A stretch of 64,000 bases of DNA from Lysinibacillus fusiformis. GTDB lineage: Bacteria > Bacillota > Bacilli > Bacillales_A > Planococcaceae. A model generated the notes under the pieces. The model was not told the DNA's origin, made no database searches, and worked only from the letters and a program-made list of their open reading frames with translations. Positions 16,607 to 24,924 of this stretch are shown piece by piece. The stretch is taken from contig NZ_PYWL01000008.1 of assembly GCF_003049525.1 (NCBI RefSeq), forward strand, positions 62,001 to 126,000, written 5' to 3'. The translations under genes and the position numbers were made by a program. Every line of letters starts with the position of its first letter. Positions within the stretch are counted from its first letter, which is position 1.

Positions 16607-17719
16607 ATGACGACCTTACAAAAAATAACGCCTATCTTTGATCCATGGGAAGCGTATTTAGATGTTGAACAACATGGACAAATGACTCTATCCAATATTG
16701 AATTTACAACAACTAACCTTTGTAATATGCGTTGTGCACACTGTGCAGTCGGCTATACATTACAAAATAAAGACCCTGAGGCATTGCCAATAGATTTAAT
16801 TTTACGTCGCTTAGACGAAATACCTCATTTAAAAACACTTAGTATTACAGGTGGAGAACCGATGATGAGTAAAAAGTCGGTACAAAATTACGTGTTGCCA
16901 CTTTTGAAATATGCTCATGAACGAGGTGTACGCACACAAATTAACTCTAATTTAACATTGGAGCCGGCACGATACTTATTAATTGCCCCGTATTTAGATG
17001 TTTTGCATATTTCACATAACTGGGGTACTATCGATGAATTCGTTGAAACAGGCTTTGCCATGATGGAGCGCAAGCCTACCTATGACCAACGTGCAGCTCT
17101 GTTCCAACGTATGATTGATAACTCAAAAATGCTTGCGGAACACGGTGTCATGGTTTCAGCCGAAACCATGCTAAACAAAAAAACTTTACCATACTTAGAT
17201 CATATTCATAACCAAATCATCCATGAAATGAAATGTGCACGTCATGAGGTGCATCCTATGTACCCATCAGATTTTGCTAGTGCCCTGACATCCCTTTCAC
17301 TAGAGGAAACACGTGAAGCGATCCATCATCTACTAGATATTCGTGATGACAATACATGGATGTTATTCGGAACACTTCCATTTTACCCTTGCAGTACGAA
17401 TGAGGAAGATCGACGATTACTTCAACGTCTTCGTACAGCGAAAAATGTCACAATGCGTAATGACCCAGATGGCCGTTCACGTTTGAATATCAACATTTTT
17501 ACGGGCGATGTCATCGTTACTGATTTCGGTGATACACCAGCTCTAGGTAACATTGTACATGACAAGCTTCCAGCTGTGTTTGATAAATGGATGGCAACTG
17601 ATCTGGCTAAATCACTCAATTGTCATTGTCCAGCTGTTAAATGCCTTGGCCCTAACGTTTTAGTAAAAAATATGTATTATCAAGATCAAGCGTTTGTTAG
17701 TGGCTCTGGCCGCGTTTAA
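16607..17719 (+). CDS. yfkAB: Radical SAM/CxCxxxxC motif protein YfkAB
   Basis: Radical S-adenosylmethionine enzyme of 370 aa. The [4Fe-4S] motif CNMRCAHC is at Cys39, Cys43 and Cys46. The SAM-binding GGEP-like stretch is SITGGEPMMS. A second cysteine cluster, CHCPAVKC, with Cys339, Cys341 and Cys346, gives the CxCxxxxC signature that defines the YfkAB family and may hold another cluster. Length agrees with B. subtilis YfkAB. Its reaction is not known. It is monocistronic, ending in a strong terminator, and is followed by a candidate small RNA gene. Confidence 0.85.
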   Translation: MTTLQKITPIFDPWEAYLDVEQHGQMTLSNIEFTTTNLCNMRCAHCAVGYTLQNKDPEALPIDLILRRLDEIPHLKTLSITGGEPMMSKKSVQNYVLPLLKYAHERGVRTQINSNLTLEPARYLLIAPYLDVLHISHNWGTIDEFVETGFAMMERKPTYDQRAALFQRMIDNSKMLAEHGVMVSAETMLNKKTLPYLDHIHNQIIHEMKCARHEVHPMYPSDFASALTSLSLEETREAIHHLLDIRDDNTWMLFGTLPFYPCSTNEEDRRLLQRLRTAKNVTMRNDPDGRSRLNINIFTGDVIVTDFGDTPALGNIVHDKLPAVFDKWMATDLAKSLNCHCPAVKCLGPNVLVKNMYYQDQAFVSGSGRV

Positions 17720-17735
17720 GCGACTTATAACTAAA

Positions 17736-17780
17736 GAAACTCCTTTTGAAGAATCTGTATCAAAATGGAGTTTTTTTTTA
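17736..17780 (+). terminator. Terminator of yfkAB
   Basis: AAACTCC-TTTTGA ... TCAAAA-TGGAGTTT followed by nine T. Confidence 0.85.
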
Positions 17781-17804
17781 TTGTTTAAAAAAATTTCTCA
17801 ACAA

Positions 17805-17834
17805 TGTATAAAAAATATGTTGTGGTCTATACTA
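17805..17834 (+). promoter_or_regulatory. Possible forespore (sigma-G/sigma-F-type) promoter
   Basis: TGTATA (17805-17810), 17-base spacer, TATACTA (17828-17834). The sigma-G pattern is TGHATA-N17-18-CATAHTA, so only the first -10 base differs. TATACT alone could also be a sigma-A -10, but no good -35 is present for that. Confidence 0.45.
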
Positions 17835-17878
17835 TTAAAGATTTCACTTCAAATCCTATGACTAGGAGGGTTAACCCG

Positions 17879-17899
17879 ATGAGTGCGATTGATCGATAA
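17879..17899 (+). CDS. Six-codon mini-ORF inside the candidate small RNA
   Basis: Reads Met-Ser-Ala-Ile-Asp-Arg-stop. AGGAGGG stands eight bases before the ATG, which is an ideal ribosome binding site. It may recruit ribosomes to the RNA for stability or sensing; it may equally be chance, with AGGAGGG acting as an antisense seed. Confidence 0.35.
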   Translation: MSAIDR

Positions 17900-18008
17900 C
17901 TCAAAAGGACCATCAAAGCTGAGTAAAGTACAGTTCTTAGGAATATCTTAAGATTCTATGCGGAAGCGAGGCAGTGTGTCATGGAGTATTTAATGTAAGT
18001 GGTAATCG

Positions 18009-18036
18009 AACCCGGAAATTTATTTCCGGGTTTTTC
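18009..18036 (+). terminator. Terminator of the candidate small RNA
   Basis: AACCCGGAAA-ttta-TTTCCGGGTT plus a run of T, a classic intrinsic terminator with no protein gene in front of it. Confidence 0.88.
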
Positions 18037-18070
18037 TATTTTATGTATGGTAAAAAGCTGTCAAGCGCCC

Positions 18071-18110
18071 AATAAAAATCACCTCGAAGCGTAACAACGA
18101 GGTGATTTTC
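18071..18110 (-). terminator. Terminator of the luciferase-like oxidoreductase gene
   Basis: AAAATCACCTCG ... CGAGGTGATTTT, 12-base perfect stem just past the stop at 18114. Confidence 0.8.
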
Positions 18111-18113
18111 GTT

Positions 18114-19106
18114 TTATAATAATTCCTTTGCAAGGAATTTATACGTATTTAAACGACTTGCTAATTCATATTGATTACAGTTCAGCATGACTTCATCAAA
18201 GCCATAGTGTTCTTGTTCTTTCACTAAAAATGCGGCAATATCCTTTGGTGTGCCGACAAGATTTGCTTTGCGATTATTGGCGATTGTCATTTTATCCATT
18301 TCTGTTAATGGATAATCCTTTGCTTCTTCGGGTGATATAGTTTGAATAATTTGCCCCTTCATCAGCTGAAGACGAGAAATATCGATTGGTTTTGCCAAGT
18401 ATTCCGCTTCCTCTAAAGTAGGAGCCACCGTCGCCGCATAGGTCACAATGATTTGTGGTTTTTCCATATAATAAGAAGGCGTAAAATAGGCTTTATAGGC
18501 ATCAAAAATATCCTTCGACATATTGCCTGTGAAAAATTGGGCATAGGAATAACCAACACCTAGCTGTCCTGCCTGCATCGCACTTTGACCACTTGAGCCT
18601 AGTAGCCACGCCTCAGGTAATGTAATATGAACCGGTGCCGCCACGACTTGATCATAGACATGTTCACCCGTTTTTTGATTATTCATCAGCTTTAAAATAA
18701 TTTCAAGCTTATCATATTGCTCAGTGAAGCGTTGTCTTCTTCCTTCTGCAAGCGCATAAATAGAGGCATGATCACCACCTGGCGCTCTCCCCACTCCGAA
18801 ATCAATTCGATGAGGTGCTAATCCTGACAATGTTTTAAAAACCTCTGCAATCTTATATGGTGAATAATGCATCATCATGACGCCACCCGTCCCAATGCGA
18901 AGTCGCTTCGTTTTCGCAGCTAAAAAAGCAGCGGTTACTTCGGGAGCTGAACTTGCCAGCGACTGACTATTATGGTGTTCAGCTAGCCACATACGATGAT
19001 AACCGAGTTCTTCCCCTAATAAAGCTAGTTGTTCTGTACGTTGGAAGGCTTCCTCTGCCGAATGACCTTTTGGTATAGGCATTTGATCTAAAATACTTAA
19101 CTTCAT
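18114..19106 (-). CDS. LLM class flavin-dependent oxidoreductase (MsnO8-like)
   Basis: Bacterial luciferase-like TIM-barrel flavoprotein of 330 aa. Typical stretches are LSILDQMPIPKG at the N-terminus, MWLAEHHNSQSLASSAPEV (about 40-58), RLRIGTGGVMMMHYSPYKIAEV and DFGVGRAPGG. These match the small alkanal-monooxygenase-like family found in several copies in bacilli (such as YceB or YvbT). It uses reduced FMN and oxygen on an unknown organic substrate. Monocistronic; the gene upstream encodes an unrelated hypothetical protein. Confidence 0.85.
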   Translation of the reverse strand: MKLSILDQMPIPKGHSAEEAFQRTEQLALLGEELGYHRMWLAEHHNSQSLASSAPEVTAAFLAAKTKRLRIGTGGVMMMHYSPYKIAEVFKTLSGLAPHRIDFGVGRAPGGDHASIYALAEGRRQRFTEQYDKLEIILKLMNNQKTGEHVYDQVVAAPVHITLPEAWLLGSSGQSAMQAGQLGVGYSYAQFFTGNMSKDIFDAYKAYFTPSYYMEKPQIIVTYAATVAPTLEEAEYLAKPIDISRLQLMKGQIIQTISPEEAKDYPLTEMDKMTIANNRKANLVGTPKDIAAFLVKEQEHYGFDEVMLNCNQYELASRLNTYKFLAKELL

Positions 19107-19182
19107 TCAAAACATCCTCTCTGTCTGTAAGCTCCCCCTTTTAACTGTAATATAGTTCTGCTTATTTACAAAGCAAAAAACC

Positions 19183-19608
19183 TTACTCATAAGCTAGTTG
19201 TTTCATTTCCCATGTTTGATAGACCATGCCGACGAGTTTCTGTTTTTGTTCAGCATTTAGAACTTTTTCATTAAATTTCATCGCACGAAGGGAAAATTGC
19301 GTTGTTTGTTCGTCAACGACGAATTGTAAAATAGCATGTCCTTTTTCATCTTGAAACGTAATATCACCTGATAATTCTACAACTTGCTCCCCTGTTTTCG
19401 CTTGATAATATCGCCAATATGGTTCAAAGAATGCATAGTTAAATGCATTACGAACCGTGACATCAGAAAAATTTTCCAAATAACCTTCTTTGACAATATC
19501 AATATACTCATGATCTGTTATATCTTTTTTAGCATTAAAGACATATCCAACAAGCATCCCCATAAACACGACACAGAGAAATACACGTATATGATTTGCT
19601 AAACTCAT
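19183..19608 (-). CDS. Hypothetical membrane-anchored protein, 141 aa
   Basis: I do not recognise the family. The N-terminus has a single hydrophobic helix (about 7-25, FLCVVFMGMLVGYVF) with the bulk of the protein predicted outside. The remainder is mixed alpha/beta with alternating strands in the middle (VVELSGDITF, ILQFVVDEQTTQFSL) and a Lys/Gln-rich helix at the end. This resembles small extracytoplasmic proteins with a cystatin-like or NTF2-like fold, but that is only an impression. A good site (AGGGGACGTG) precedes the ATG. No operon partner is evident. Confidence 0.6.
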   Translation of the reverse strand: MSLANHIRVFLCVVFMGMLVGYVFNAKKDITDHEYIDIVKEGYLENFSDVTVRNAFNYAFFEPYWRYYQAKTGEQVVELSGDITFQDEKGHAILQFVVDEQTTQFSLRAMKFNEKVLNAEQKQKLVGMVYQTWEMKQLAYE

Positions 19609-19810
19609 GTCATCACGTCCCCTTTACGTAAAAACACCACCATTTACATAATACATCAAATTTCTAACTCCAAGTAGAAAATATTTGATTATTGTAGAAA
19701 TTTTACGAAAACTCATTATACAAGCTCCGCAAAATTATAGAAAGAGTATTTACAGCCCAACCTCAGTTCGCTACTATCAGATTATTATGATAGAAAAGAG
19801 ATGACCTGTT

Positions 19811-20578
19811 GTGCCATTTGATTTAGATTTAAATATTTTAGTCATTCTTATCGTTTTTGGTTTTTTAGCCGCATTCATTGATTCAGTTGTTGGCGGCGGT
19901 GGACTTATTTCTTTACCAGCCCTTATGTTTGTAGGTCTCCCACCTTCTAGCGCTGTAGCAACCAATAAATTAGCAGGTACAATGGGATCACTTACAAGTA
20001 CTTTGACATTTTATCGCTCTGGCAAGCTTGATATTAAAGCGGTCTATAAGCTATTTCCATTTGTCTTTTTCGGATCAATGCTTGGAGCTTGGGTTGTCCA
20101 CTTAATGGATCCTAGTGTCCTGAAGCCGCTCATGCTGTTTATGCTGGCTGCCGTAGCTATCTATACGATCTTTAAAAAGGATTGGGGAAGCATCACTACC
20201 TTTAAAAAGTTAACACCAAAACGTTATTTATTTTTTGTAGTAGTAATTACTGGCATTGGTTTTTATGATGGTTTTTTAGGTCCTGGTACAGGTTCATTTT
20301 TATTATTTGCCTTTCTCATGGTCGGTTTTGATTTTTTACAATCTGCAGGTAATGCGAAATTTTTAAATTTCGGTAGTAATGTTGCAGCCCTTCTTATGTT
20401 TATATACTTAGGGCAAATTAATTATGCCTATGGTTTACCAATGGGGCTTGCGCAAATTGCTGGGGCCATTGTGGGCTCCAAATTTGCGATTAAACGTGGC
20501 AGCGGTTATGTACGTAAGTTATTTATCGTTGTGTCCATTCTATTACTCTTGAAAAATACATATGACTATTTCTCATAA
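19811..20578 (+). CDS. TSUP family sulfite/anion transporter (TauE/SafE type)
   Basis: Integral membrane protein of 255 aa with about eight helices. The N-terminal repeat FLAAFIDSVVGGGGLISLPAL and the matching second-half stretch GFYDGFLGPGTGSF are the duplicated signature of the TauE/SafE/YfcA family. Members export or import sulfur compounds and organic anions; the substrate cannot be told. The start is GTG. It is followed by a terminator and is monocistronic. Confidence 0.82.
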   Translation: MPFDLDLNILVILIVFGFLAAFIDSVVGGGGLISLPALMFVGLPPSSAVATNKLAGTMGSLTSTLTFYRSGKLDIKAVYKLFPFVFFGSMLGAWVVHLMDPSVLKPLMLFMLAAVAIYTIFKKDWGSITTFKKLTPKRYLFFVVVITGIGFYDGFLGPGTGSFLLFAFLMVGFDFLQSAGNAKFLNFGSNVAALLMFIYLGQINYAYGLPMGLAQIAGAIVGSKFAIKRGSGYVRKLFIVVSILLLLKNTYDYFS

Positions 20579-20618
20579 TCATCTGTTATGCTGACGTATG
20601 CCAACAATATAGAAGGCT

Positions 20619-20650
20619 AAAACTTATCTCATATTGGGGTAAGTTTTTTT
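20619..20650 (+). terminator. Terminator of the TSUP transporter gene
   Basis: AAAACTTA ... TAAGTTTT with extra Ts. Confidence 0.75.
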
Positions 20651-20658
20651 AATGGCTT

Positions 20659-20685
20659 TCAACTTTTTCCCTCATTTCGTACGTC
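20659..20685 (+). promoter_or_regulatory. Weak candidate ECF autoregulatory promoter of sigV
   Basis: TCAACTTTTT followed 18 bases after CAAC by CGTC resembles an ECF promoter (AAC ... CGTC), but the spacing is one or two bases longer than usual. Autoregulation is expected for SigV, so the site is recorded with low confidence. Confidence 0.35.
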
Positions 20686-20728
20686 TAGTACATGTATACA
20701 ATTTGACAATGTTAAAAAAGGAGCTTCT

Positions 20729-21253
20729 TTGGACATGAAAACAAGAAATGCATTTCAACATGAAGAGGTGTTTGTCCAATTCATTCGTGAACAAAAAGAG
20801 CGTTTTTATTTGCTCGCGTATAGCTATACAAAAAATGAACAGGACGCACTAGATGTTGTACAGGACAGTGTTCAAAAAGCCATGCTGTCATTAGATCGAC
20901 TTGAAAATGTTGATTATATGAAAAGCTGGTTTTATAAAATAGTCGTTCGTACAGCCATTGATTTTTTACGAAAGCATAAACGCTTACAAGTAACTGATGA
21001 TGATACTTTGCAATATTTAACCCCCGCTCAAGAGGATGTCTATGAAAACGTCGATTTAGAGCATGCGTTAGATGAGCTACCGCAAATGTATCGAGAGGTT
21101 GTGATTCTCCATTATTTCGAGGATTTAAAGCTCGCAGACGTTGCGAACATCCTCGATATTAAGTTAAGTACAGCCAAATCGCGTCTTTATAAAGCATTAA
21201 AACTATTGAAAATACAATTGGAAGATGTGAAGGGAGAAACTGCACATGGATAA
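20729..21253 (+). CDS. sigV: ECF RNA polymerase sigma factor SigV
   Basis: Extracytoplasmic-function sigma factor of 174 aa. Region 2 contains AYSYTKNEQDALDVVQDSVQKA and MKSWFYKIVVRTAIDFLRK. Region 4 contains LPQMYREVVILHYFEDLKLADV and the recognition helix STAKSRLYKALK. Wording and layout are close to B. subtilis SigV, which responds to lysozyme. The start is TTG at 20729 (GGAG five bases before) or the ATG at 20735. It overlaps the next gene, rsiV, by eight bases, so the anti-sigma factor is translationally coupled. Confidence 0.88.
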   Translation: MDMKTRNAFQHEEVFVQFIREQKERFYLLAYSYTKNEQDALDVVQDSVQKAMLSLDRLENVDYMKSWFYKIVVRTAIDFLRKHKRLQVTDDDTLQYLTPAQEDVYENVDLEHALDELPQMYREVVILHYFEDLKLADVANILDIKLSTAKSRLYKALKLLKIQLEDVKGETAHG

Positions 21254-22139
21254 AAAATTAAAAAATTTAGAAAAACAATATACAGATGTTTCCATTCCTA
21301 AGGAATTAGATTTGGTGGTAGAACGAGCATTAAAGCAAGGTCGAAAAAAGAAAAAAAACCGTACTCCTCAATGGTTGCTTGGTTCGGCAGCTGCAGCTAT
21401 GCTATTTACTGCTAGTTTAAATGTGAGTCCAGCAATGGCTCGAACACTTTCAGACATACCTGTTGTAGGAAGTGTTGTCAAAGTATTAACTTGGACAGAA
21501 TATGAGGTGGCAGAAGATAATTTTGATGCCAATATTAAAGTACCTGCTATTGAAAATTTAGACAATCAAGATCTTGCCAATACATTAAATGAAAAATATC
21601 GTGCAGAAGGGAAAGCTCTTTACGATGAATTTATCACTGAAGTGGGTGATTTAAAAGCCAGTGGTAGTGGTGGTCATTTAGGCGTTGATAGTGGCTTTGA
21701 AATTAAAACTGATAATGACCAAATTTTATCGATTGGTCGTTATGTGGTAAATACTGTCGGCTCTTCTTCCACTGTGATGGAATACGATACGATTGACAAA
21801 GAAAACGAAATTTTAATTACTTTACCTATGCTTTTTAAAGATAAAAATTATATTGAAGCTATTAGTGAAAATATTAAGGAACAAATGCGTACGCAAATCG
21901 CTGAATCCAATCAGGATAAAGTTTATTGGGTGAAGGGTGCTGGCATGGCCGATGAAGATTTGATGGAGGAATTTACAGCCATTCAACCTGATCAGCAGTT
22001 CTACATTTCAGATAAAGGTAAGCTTGTGATTTCCTTTGATAAATATGAAGTGGCACCAGGCTTTATGGGCGTTGTGGAATTTGAAATCCCAACAGACGTC
22101 TTAAAGGATGATCTTGTGAGCGCAAAATACATCCATTAA
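21246..22139 (+). CDS. rsiV: Anti-sigma factor RsiV (lysozyme sensor)
   Basis: Membrane-bound anti-sigma-V factor of 297 aa. A short cytoplasmic part at about 1-45 (KNLEKQYTDVSIPKELDLVVERAL) holds the sigma factor. One transmembrane segment follows, then an extracellular DUF3298-type domain (VEDNFDANIKVPAIENL-like region ... PGFMGVVEFEIPT). In B. subtilis this domain binds lysozyme, which triggers cleavage and SigV release. The stretch FYISDKGKLVISFDKYEVAPGF is strikingly like B. subtilis RsiV. The oatA and yrhK genes that follow in B. subtilis are absent here; a terminator closes the operon. Confidence 0.9.
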   Translation: MDKKLKNLEKQYTDVSIPKELDLVVERALKQGRKKKKNRTPQWLLGSAAAAMLFTASLNVSPAMARTLSDIPVVGSVVKVLTWTEYEVAEDNFDANIKVPAIENLDNQDLANTLNEKYRAEGKALYDEFITEVGDLKASGSGGHLGVDSGFEIKTDNDQILSIGRYVVNTVGSSSTVMEYDTIDKENEILITLPMLFKDKNYIEAISENIKEQMRTQIAESNQDKVYWVKGAGMADEDLMEEFTAIQPDQQFYISDKGKLVISFDKYEVAPGFMGVVEFEIPTDVLKDDLVSAKYIH

Positions 22140-22152
22140 TTATATAGGACTT

Positions 22153-22195
22153 AACGAGGTATTTGACGATTACATCATCAAATACCTCGTTTTTT
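22153..22195 (+). terminator. Terminator of sigV-rsiV
   Basis: AACGAGGTATTTGA ... TCAAATACCTCGTT then T-run; 14-base stem. Confidence 0.88.
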
Positions 22196-22282
22196 CATGG
22201 AGAAGAACCCATTTTCTGCTTATAAAGCTACTGTTTTTTGTCTAAGCTAATATGTATCAATCAATGTTAGAGGGTTTTCATC

Positions 22283-23398
22283 ATGAAAAGTGTAGGATCC
22301 ATCAGTATTTTACATGTAATCTTCCTATCAATGACCGTTATTGGCTTAAAAAATCATGTAACTATTATTCCTCCACTGCTAGATGCCGCCAAAAGAGATG
22401 GCTGGCTATCTGTACTATTTGCTGGGGGTGTTATTTTCTTTTGGTTATTTTTATTAGTTTACATCCAAAAAAAATCTAAACAGGAACCCATTCGAGACTG
22501 GCTCAGCGAAAAAATAGGAAAAGTCGCTTCTACTACCATCATCTATATTGTCGCCATTTTTCTATTGATTATCGCAGCATTTACAATGGTGGAAACATTA
22601 CAATGGGTAAATAGCACATTTTTACCTGTCCTTATATTATTGTTTGTTTATACTATTCTTTGCATTTTACTTGTGACAACTAGCTTACAAACAATTGTTA
22701 TTGTCAATGTCTTTGTATTATTTGGAGTTGTAATCCTTGGTTTTTTTGTCGCCTTTACCAATATACAAGTAAAAGATTATAGTTTATTGCGCCCCTTTTT
22801 TGAGCATGGTTTTCAGCCTATCATACATGGTATGATTTTTCCTGCTTCAGGATTTATAGAGCTATTATTACTATTATTTTTGCAGCACCAATTTAAAGAA
22901 CGTCTTCGTTGGTACCATTTCACTATTATACTGGCTATCTTAATTGGCCTTACATTAGGTCCATTAATTGGAGCCATTACTGAATTCGGACCAAGTGAAG
23001 CATCGAAACAACGTTATCCTGCTTATGAAGAATGGGGATTAGTGACCATCGGACGCTATATTGAGCATTTAGACTTCTTCTCTATTTACCAATGGTTAAC
23101 AGGGACTTTCATTCGTGTAAGTTTCCTCTTATATATTGTGGCAGACTTATTAAAAATGACTGGCGATCCAAAGCGTATTTGGCAAATGCTCGCTCCACCC
23201 TTCTTCATCATTTGTTTACCGTTAATTATGTTAAATGAAAGCTTATTTTTAAAAGTAAAGGGACATTATATTTTAAGTGCTACGTTTATTTTCTTTTTTG
23301 CTTTATCAATTTTTTTCATTGTCGTTGCTTACTTATCGGATAATTCTTCTAAAAAGGGGAAAACTGAAAAACAAGACATGAAAAGTGGTGAATCATAA
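22283..23398 (+). CDS. Spore germination protein, GerAB family
   Basis: Inner-membrane germinant-receptor B subunit of 371 aa, from the amino acid permease superfamily, with about ten helices. Family signs are the N-terminal ISILHVIFLSMTVIGLK and the motif GFIELLLLLF in the middle. B subunits bind germinant amino acids. The stop overlaps the start of the GerAA gene (TAATG). Order is B then A, and no C-subunit lipoprotein gene follows, unlike the usual gerA(A-B-C) operon. Forespore expression is expected, but I could not find a convincing sigma-G promoter. Confidence 0.85.
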   Translation: MKSVGSISILHVIFLSMTVIGLKNHVTIIPPLLDAAKRDGWLSVLFAGGVIFFWLFLLVYIQKKSKQEPIRDWLSEKIGKVASTTIIYIVAIFLLIIAAFTMVETLQWVNSTFLPVLILLFVYTILCILLVTTSLQTIVIVNVFVLFGVVILGFFVAFTNIQVKDYSLLRPFFEHGFQPIIHGMIFPASGFIELLLLLFLQHQFKERLRWYHFTIILAILIGLTLGPLIGAITEFGPSEASKQRYPAYEEWGLVTIGRYIEHLDFFSIYQWLTGTFIRVSFLLYIVADLLKMTGDPKRIWQMLAPPFFIICLPLIMLNESLFLKVKGHYILSATFIFFFALSIFFIVVAYLSDNSSKKGKTEKQDMKSGES

Positions 23399-24885
23399 TG
23401 TCTCAACAGGAGCATGAGTTAGAGATAGATTTAAATACAATAAAAAAACTATTTCAAAAATCTGCAGATATACAATTTCAGGAATATAGCTTTAATGAAC
23501 AAAAGGTACAATTTATCACATGTGATGCCATGATTGATCAGCAAATGCTGAATGGTGTCATTATTCAGCGGACCCAGTATTTGTATGATCATTTGGATGA
23601 CGTTTCTTTTGAGGAAAATATAGCGAGGCATCTCCATGTTCCAAGCCTTCAAAAAATCCAAGATAAGGAACAGCTTATTTCATCCGTTTATAGTGGCTTC
23701 CTGTTGATGTATTTTGAGCAAGATCATCTGTTATATGCAAGCAATATCGCTAAAAAGCCTAATCGTAAGCCGGAAGAAACACGTATGGAGGTTCTTATTA
23801 AAGGGCCAAGGGATAACTTTATTGAAGATATCCGCGTCAATATCGCTTTAATTCGCAAACGATTACCGACCAATTCATTTTGCGTCGAAAAGGTGGAGCT
23901 CGGAAAACGCTCAAAAACAACAGTGGCGATTCTGTACTTTGAAGATATTGTGGATATGGACATTCTACATGGTATTAAGAAACAGCTAGCTGCGGTCGAT
24001 ACAGATATCGTTTTTAGTGGCGATTTATTGATGGAACGCGTGAATAAAAATTCTAAATTATTTCCAAAGTTCGATTATACAGGGCGACCCGATTATGCCG
24101 TTCAAGCATTAGCAAGGGGCCGCTTTGTTATTTTCGTAGATGGTGTCGCTTATTGTATTATCACGCCTGTGAATCTCTTCTTATTATTGAAATCTGCGGA
24201 AGATAATGAATATCCGGTCATTTTTAGTTCTGTAGAACGAGTACTACGGATACTCGGTATTCTTATAGGATTACTACTGCCTGCCTTTTGGCTTGCCTTA
24301 ACAACCTACCATCAAAATCAATTGCCATTACAGTTACTGGCAACCGTTGTACAGGCCAAAGCTGGATTACCCCTCCCTTCTTCACTTGAAATGCTACTAA
24401 TGCTTTTGATGTTTGAATTGTTCCGTGAAGCAGGGTTACGGCTTCCTTCAGTAATTGGGGGAACCATCAGTGTTGTAGGTGGAATCATTATTGGAGATGC
24501 TGCAATTCGAGCAGGTGTAACAAGTCCTGAAATGATTGTTGTTATCGCCATCTCTACCATCGCTTCATTTACCTTGGTCAATCAATCCCTAGTGACATCC
24601 GTCAGCATATTACGTGTTGCCTTTATCCTAGCTAGTGCCTTTTTCGGATTATTTGGCTTCTTTGTTTCTTTATATTTGACACTTCTTTACTTATGCAATA
24701 TCCGTATTTACGGCTACTCTTACATGAACCTTGCAACAGATTTAAACTGGTCTACCATCAAAAAATCTATTTTTCGTCTATCACCAAAAGGTTACACGGA
24801 GCGCAATAAAGCACTTGCTCCTCAGGATGCAACCCGTTCAGCTGATGCTCATAGCGTAGACAAAAAAGACCAAGAAAATAACTAG
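23398..24885 (+). CDS. Spore germination protein, GerAA family
   Basis: Germinant-receptor A subunit of 495 aa. A large hydrophilic N-terminal domain covers about 1-240 (ITCDAMIDQQMLNGVIIQR ... VLIKGPRDNFIEDIRVNI). A membrane domain follows at about 285-440 (LLLPAFWLALTTYHQNQLPL, SVVGGIIIGDAAIRAG). The motif FIEDIRVNIALIRKRL is typical of the family. The tail after the last helix is hydrophilic. It is translated from a start overlapping the GerAB stop and ends at a strong terminator, so the locus has only two genes. Confidence 0.88.
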   Translation: MSQQEHELEIDLNTIKKLFQKSADIQFQEYSFNEQKVQFITCDAMIDQQMLNGVIIQRTQYLYDHLDDVSFEENIARHLHVPSLQKIQDKEQLISSVYSGFLLMYFEQDHLLYASNIAKKPNRKPEETRMEVLIKGPRDNFIEDIRVNIALIRKRLPTNSFCVEKVELGKRSKTTVAILYFEDIVDMDILHGIKKQLAAVDTDIVFSGDLLMERVNKNSKLFPKFDYTGRPDYAVQALARGRFVIFVDGVAYCIITPVNLFLLLKSAEDNEYPVIFSSVERVLRILGILIGLLLPAFWLALTTYHQNQLPLQLLATVVQAKAGLPLPSSLEMLLMLLMFELFREAGLRLPSVIGGTISVVGGIIIGDAAIRAGVTSPEMIVVIAISTIASFTLVNQSLVTSVSILRVAFILASAFFGLFGFFVSLYLTLLYLCNIRIYGYSYMNLATDLNWSTIKKSIFRLSPKGYTERNKALAPQDATRSADAHSVDKKDQENN

Positions 24886-24920
24886 CATCCCCTCACATAT
24901 TGAGGAGATGCTAGTTATTT
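24880..24920. terminator. Bidirectional terminator between GerAA and SRPBCC genes
   Basis: TAGCATC-c-CCTCA ... TGAGG-a-GATGCTA with T-rich sequence on both sides, placed between two converging genes. Confidence 0.82.
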
Positions 24921-24924
24921 TTGG

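Larger units (their letters stand above)
17840..18036 (+). ncRNA. Candidate sporulation-linked small RNA
   Basis: An intergenic unit with a promoter-like element, about 170 bases of structured sequence and a strong intrinsic terminator, but no gene downstream on this strand. Visible elements are CCTA-tgac-TAGG, the self-complementary GGGTTAACCC, CTCA ... TGAG, TCTTA ... TAAGA, and an unpaired purine-rich 3' part (GCGGAAGCGAGGCAGTG). A six-codon reading frame with a perfect ribosome binding site lies inside. The sigma-G-like promoter suggests forespore expression. The conserved sporulation RNA CsfG is the first candidate to test, but I do not remember its consensus well enough to claim it. Confidence 0.55.

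Noticed and set aside
17422-17619. 65-aa frame opposite yfkAB
   Set aside because: Fully inside a well-identified gene with conserved motifs; a shadow of its codon pattern.
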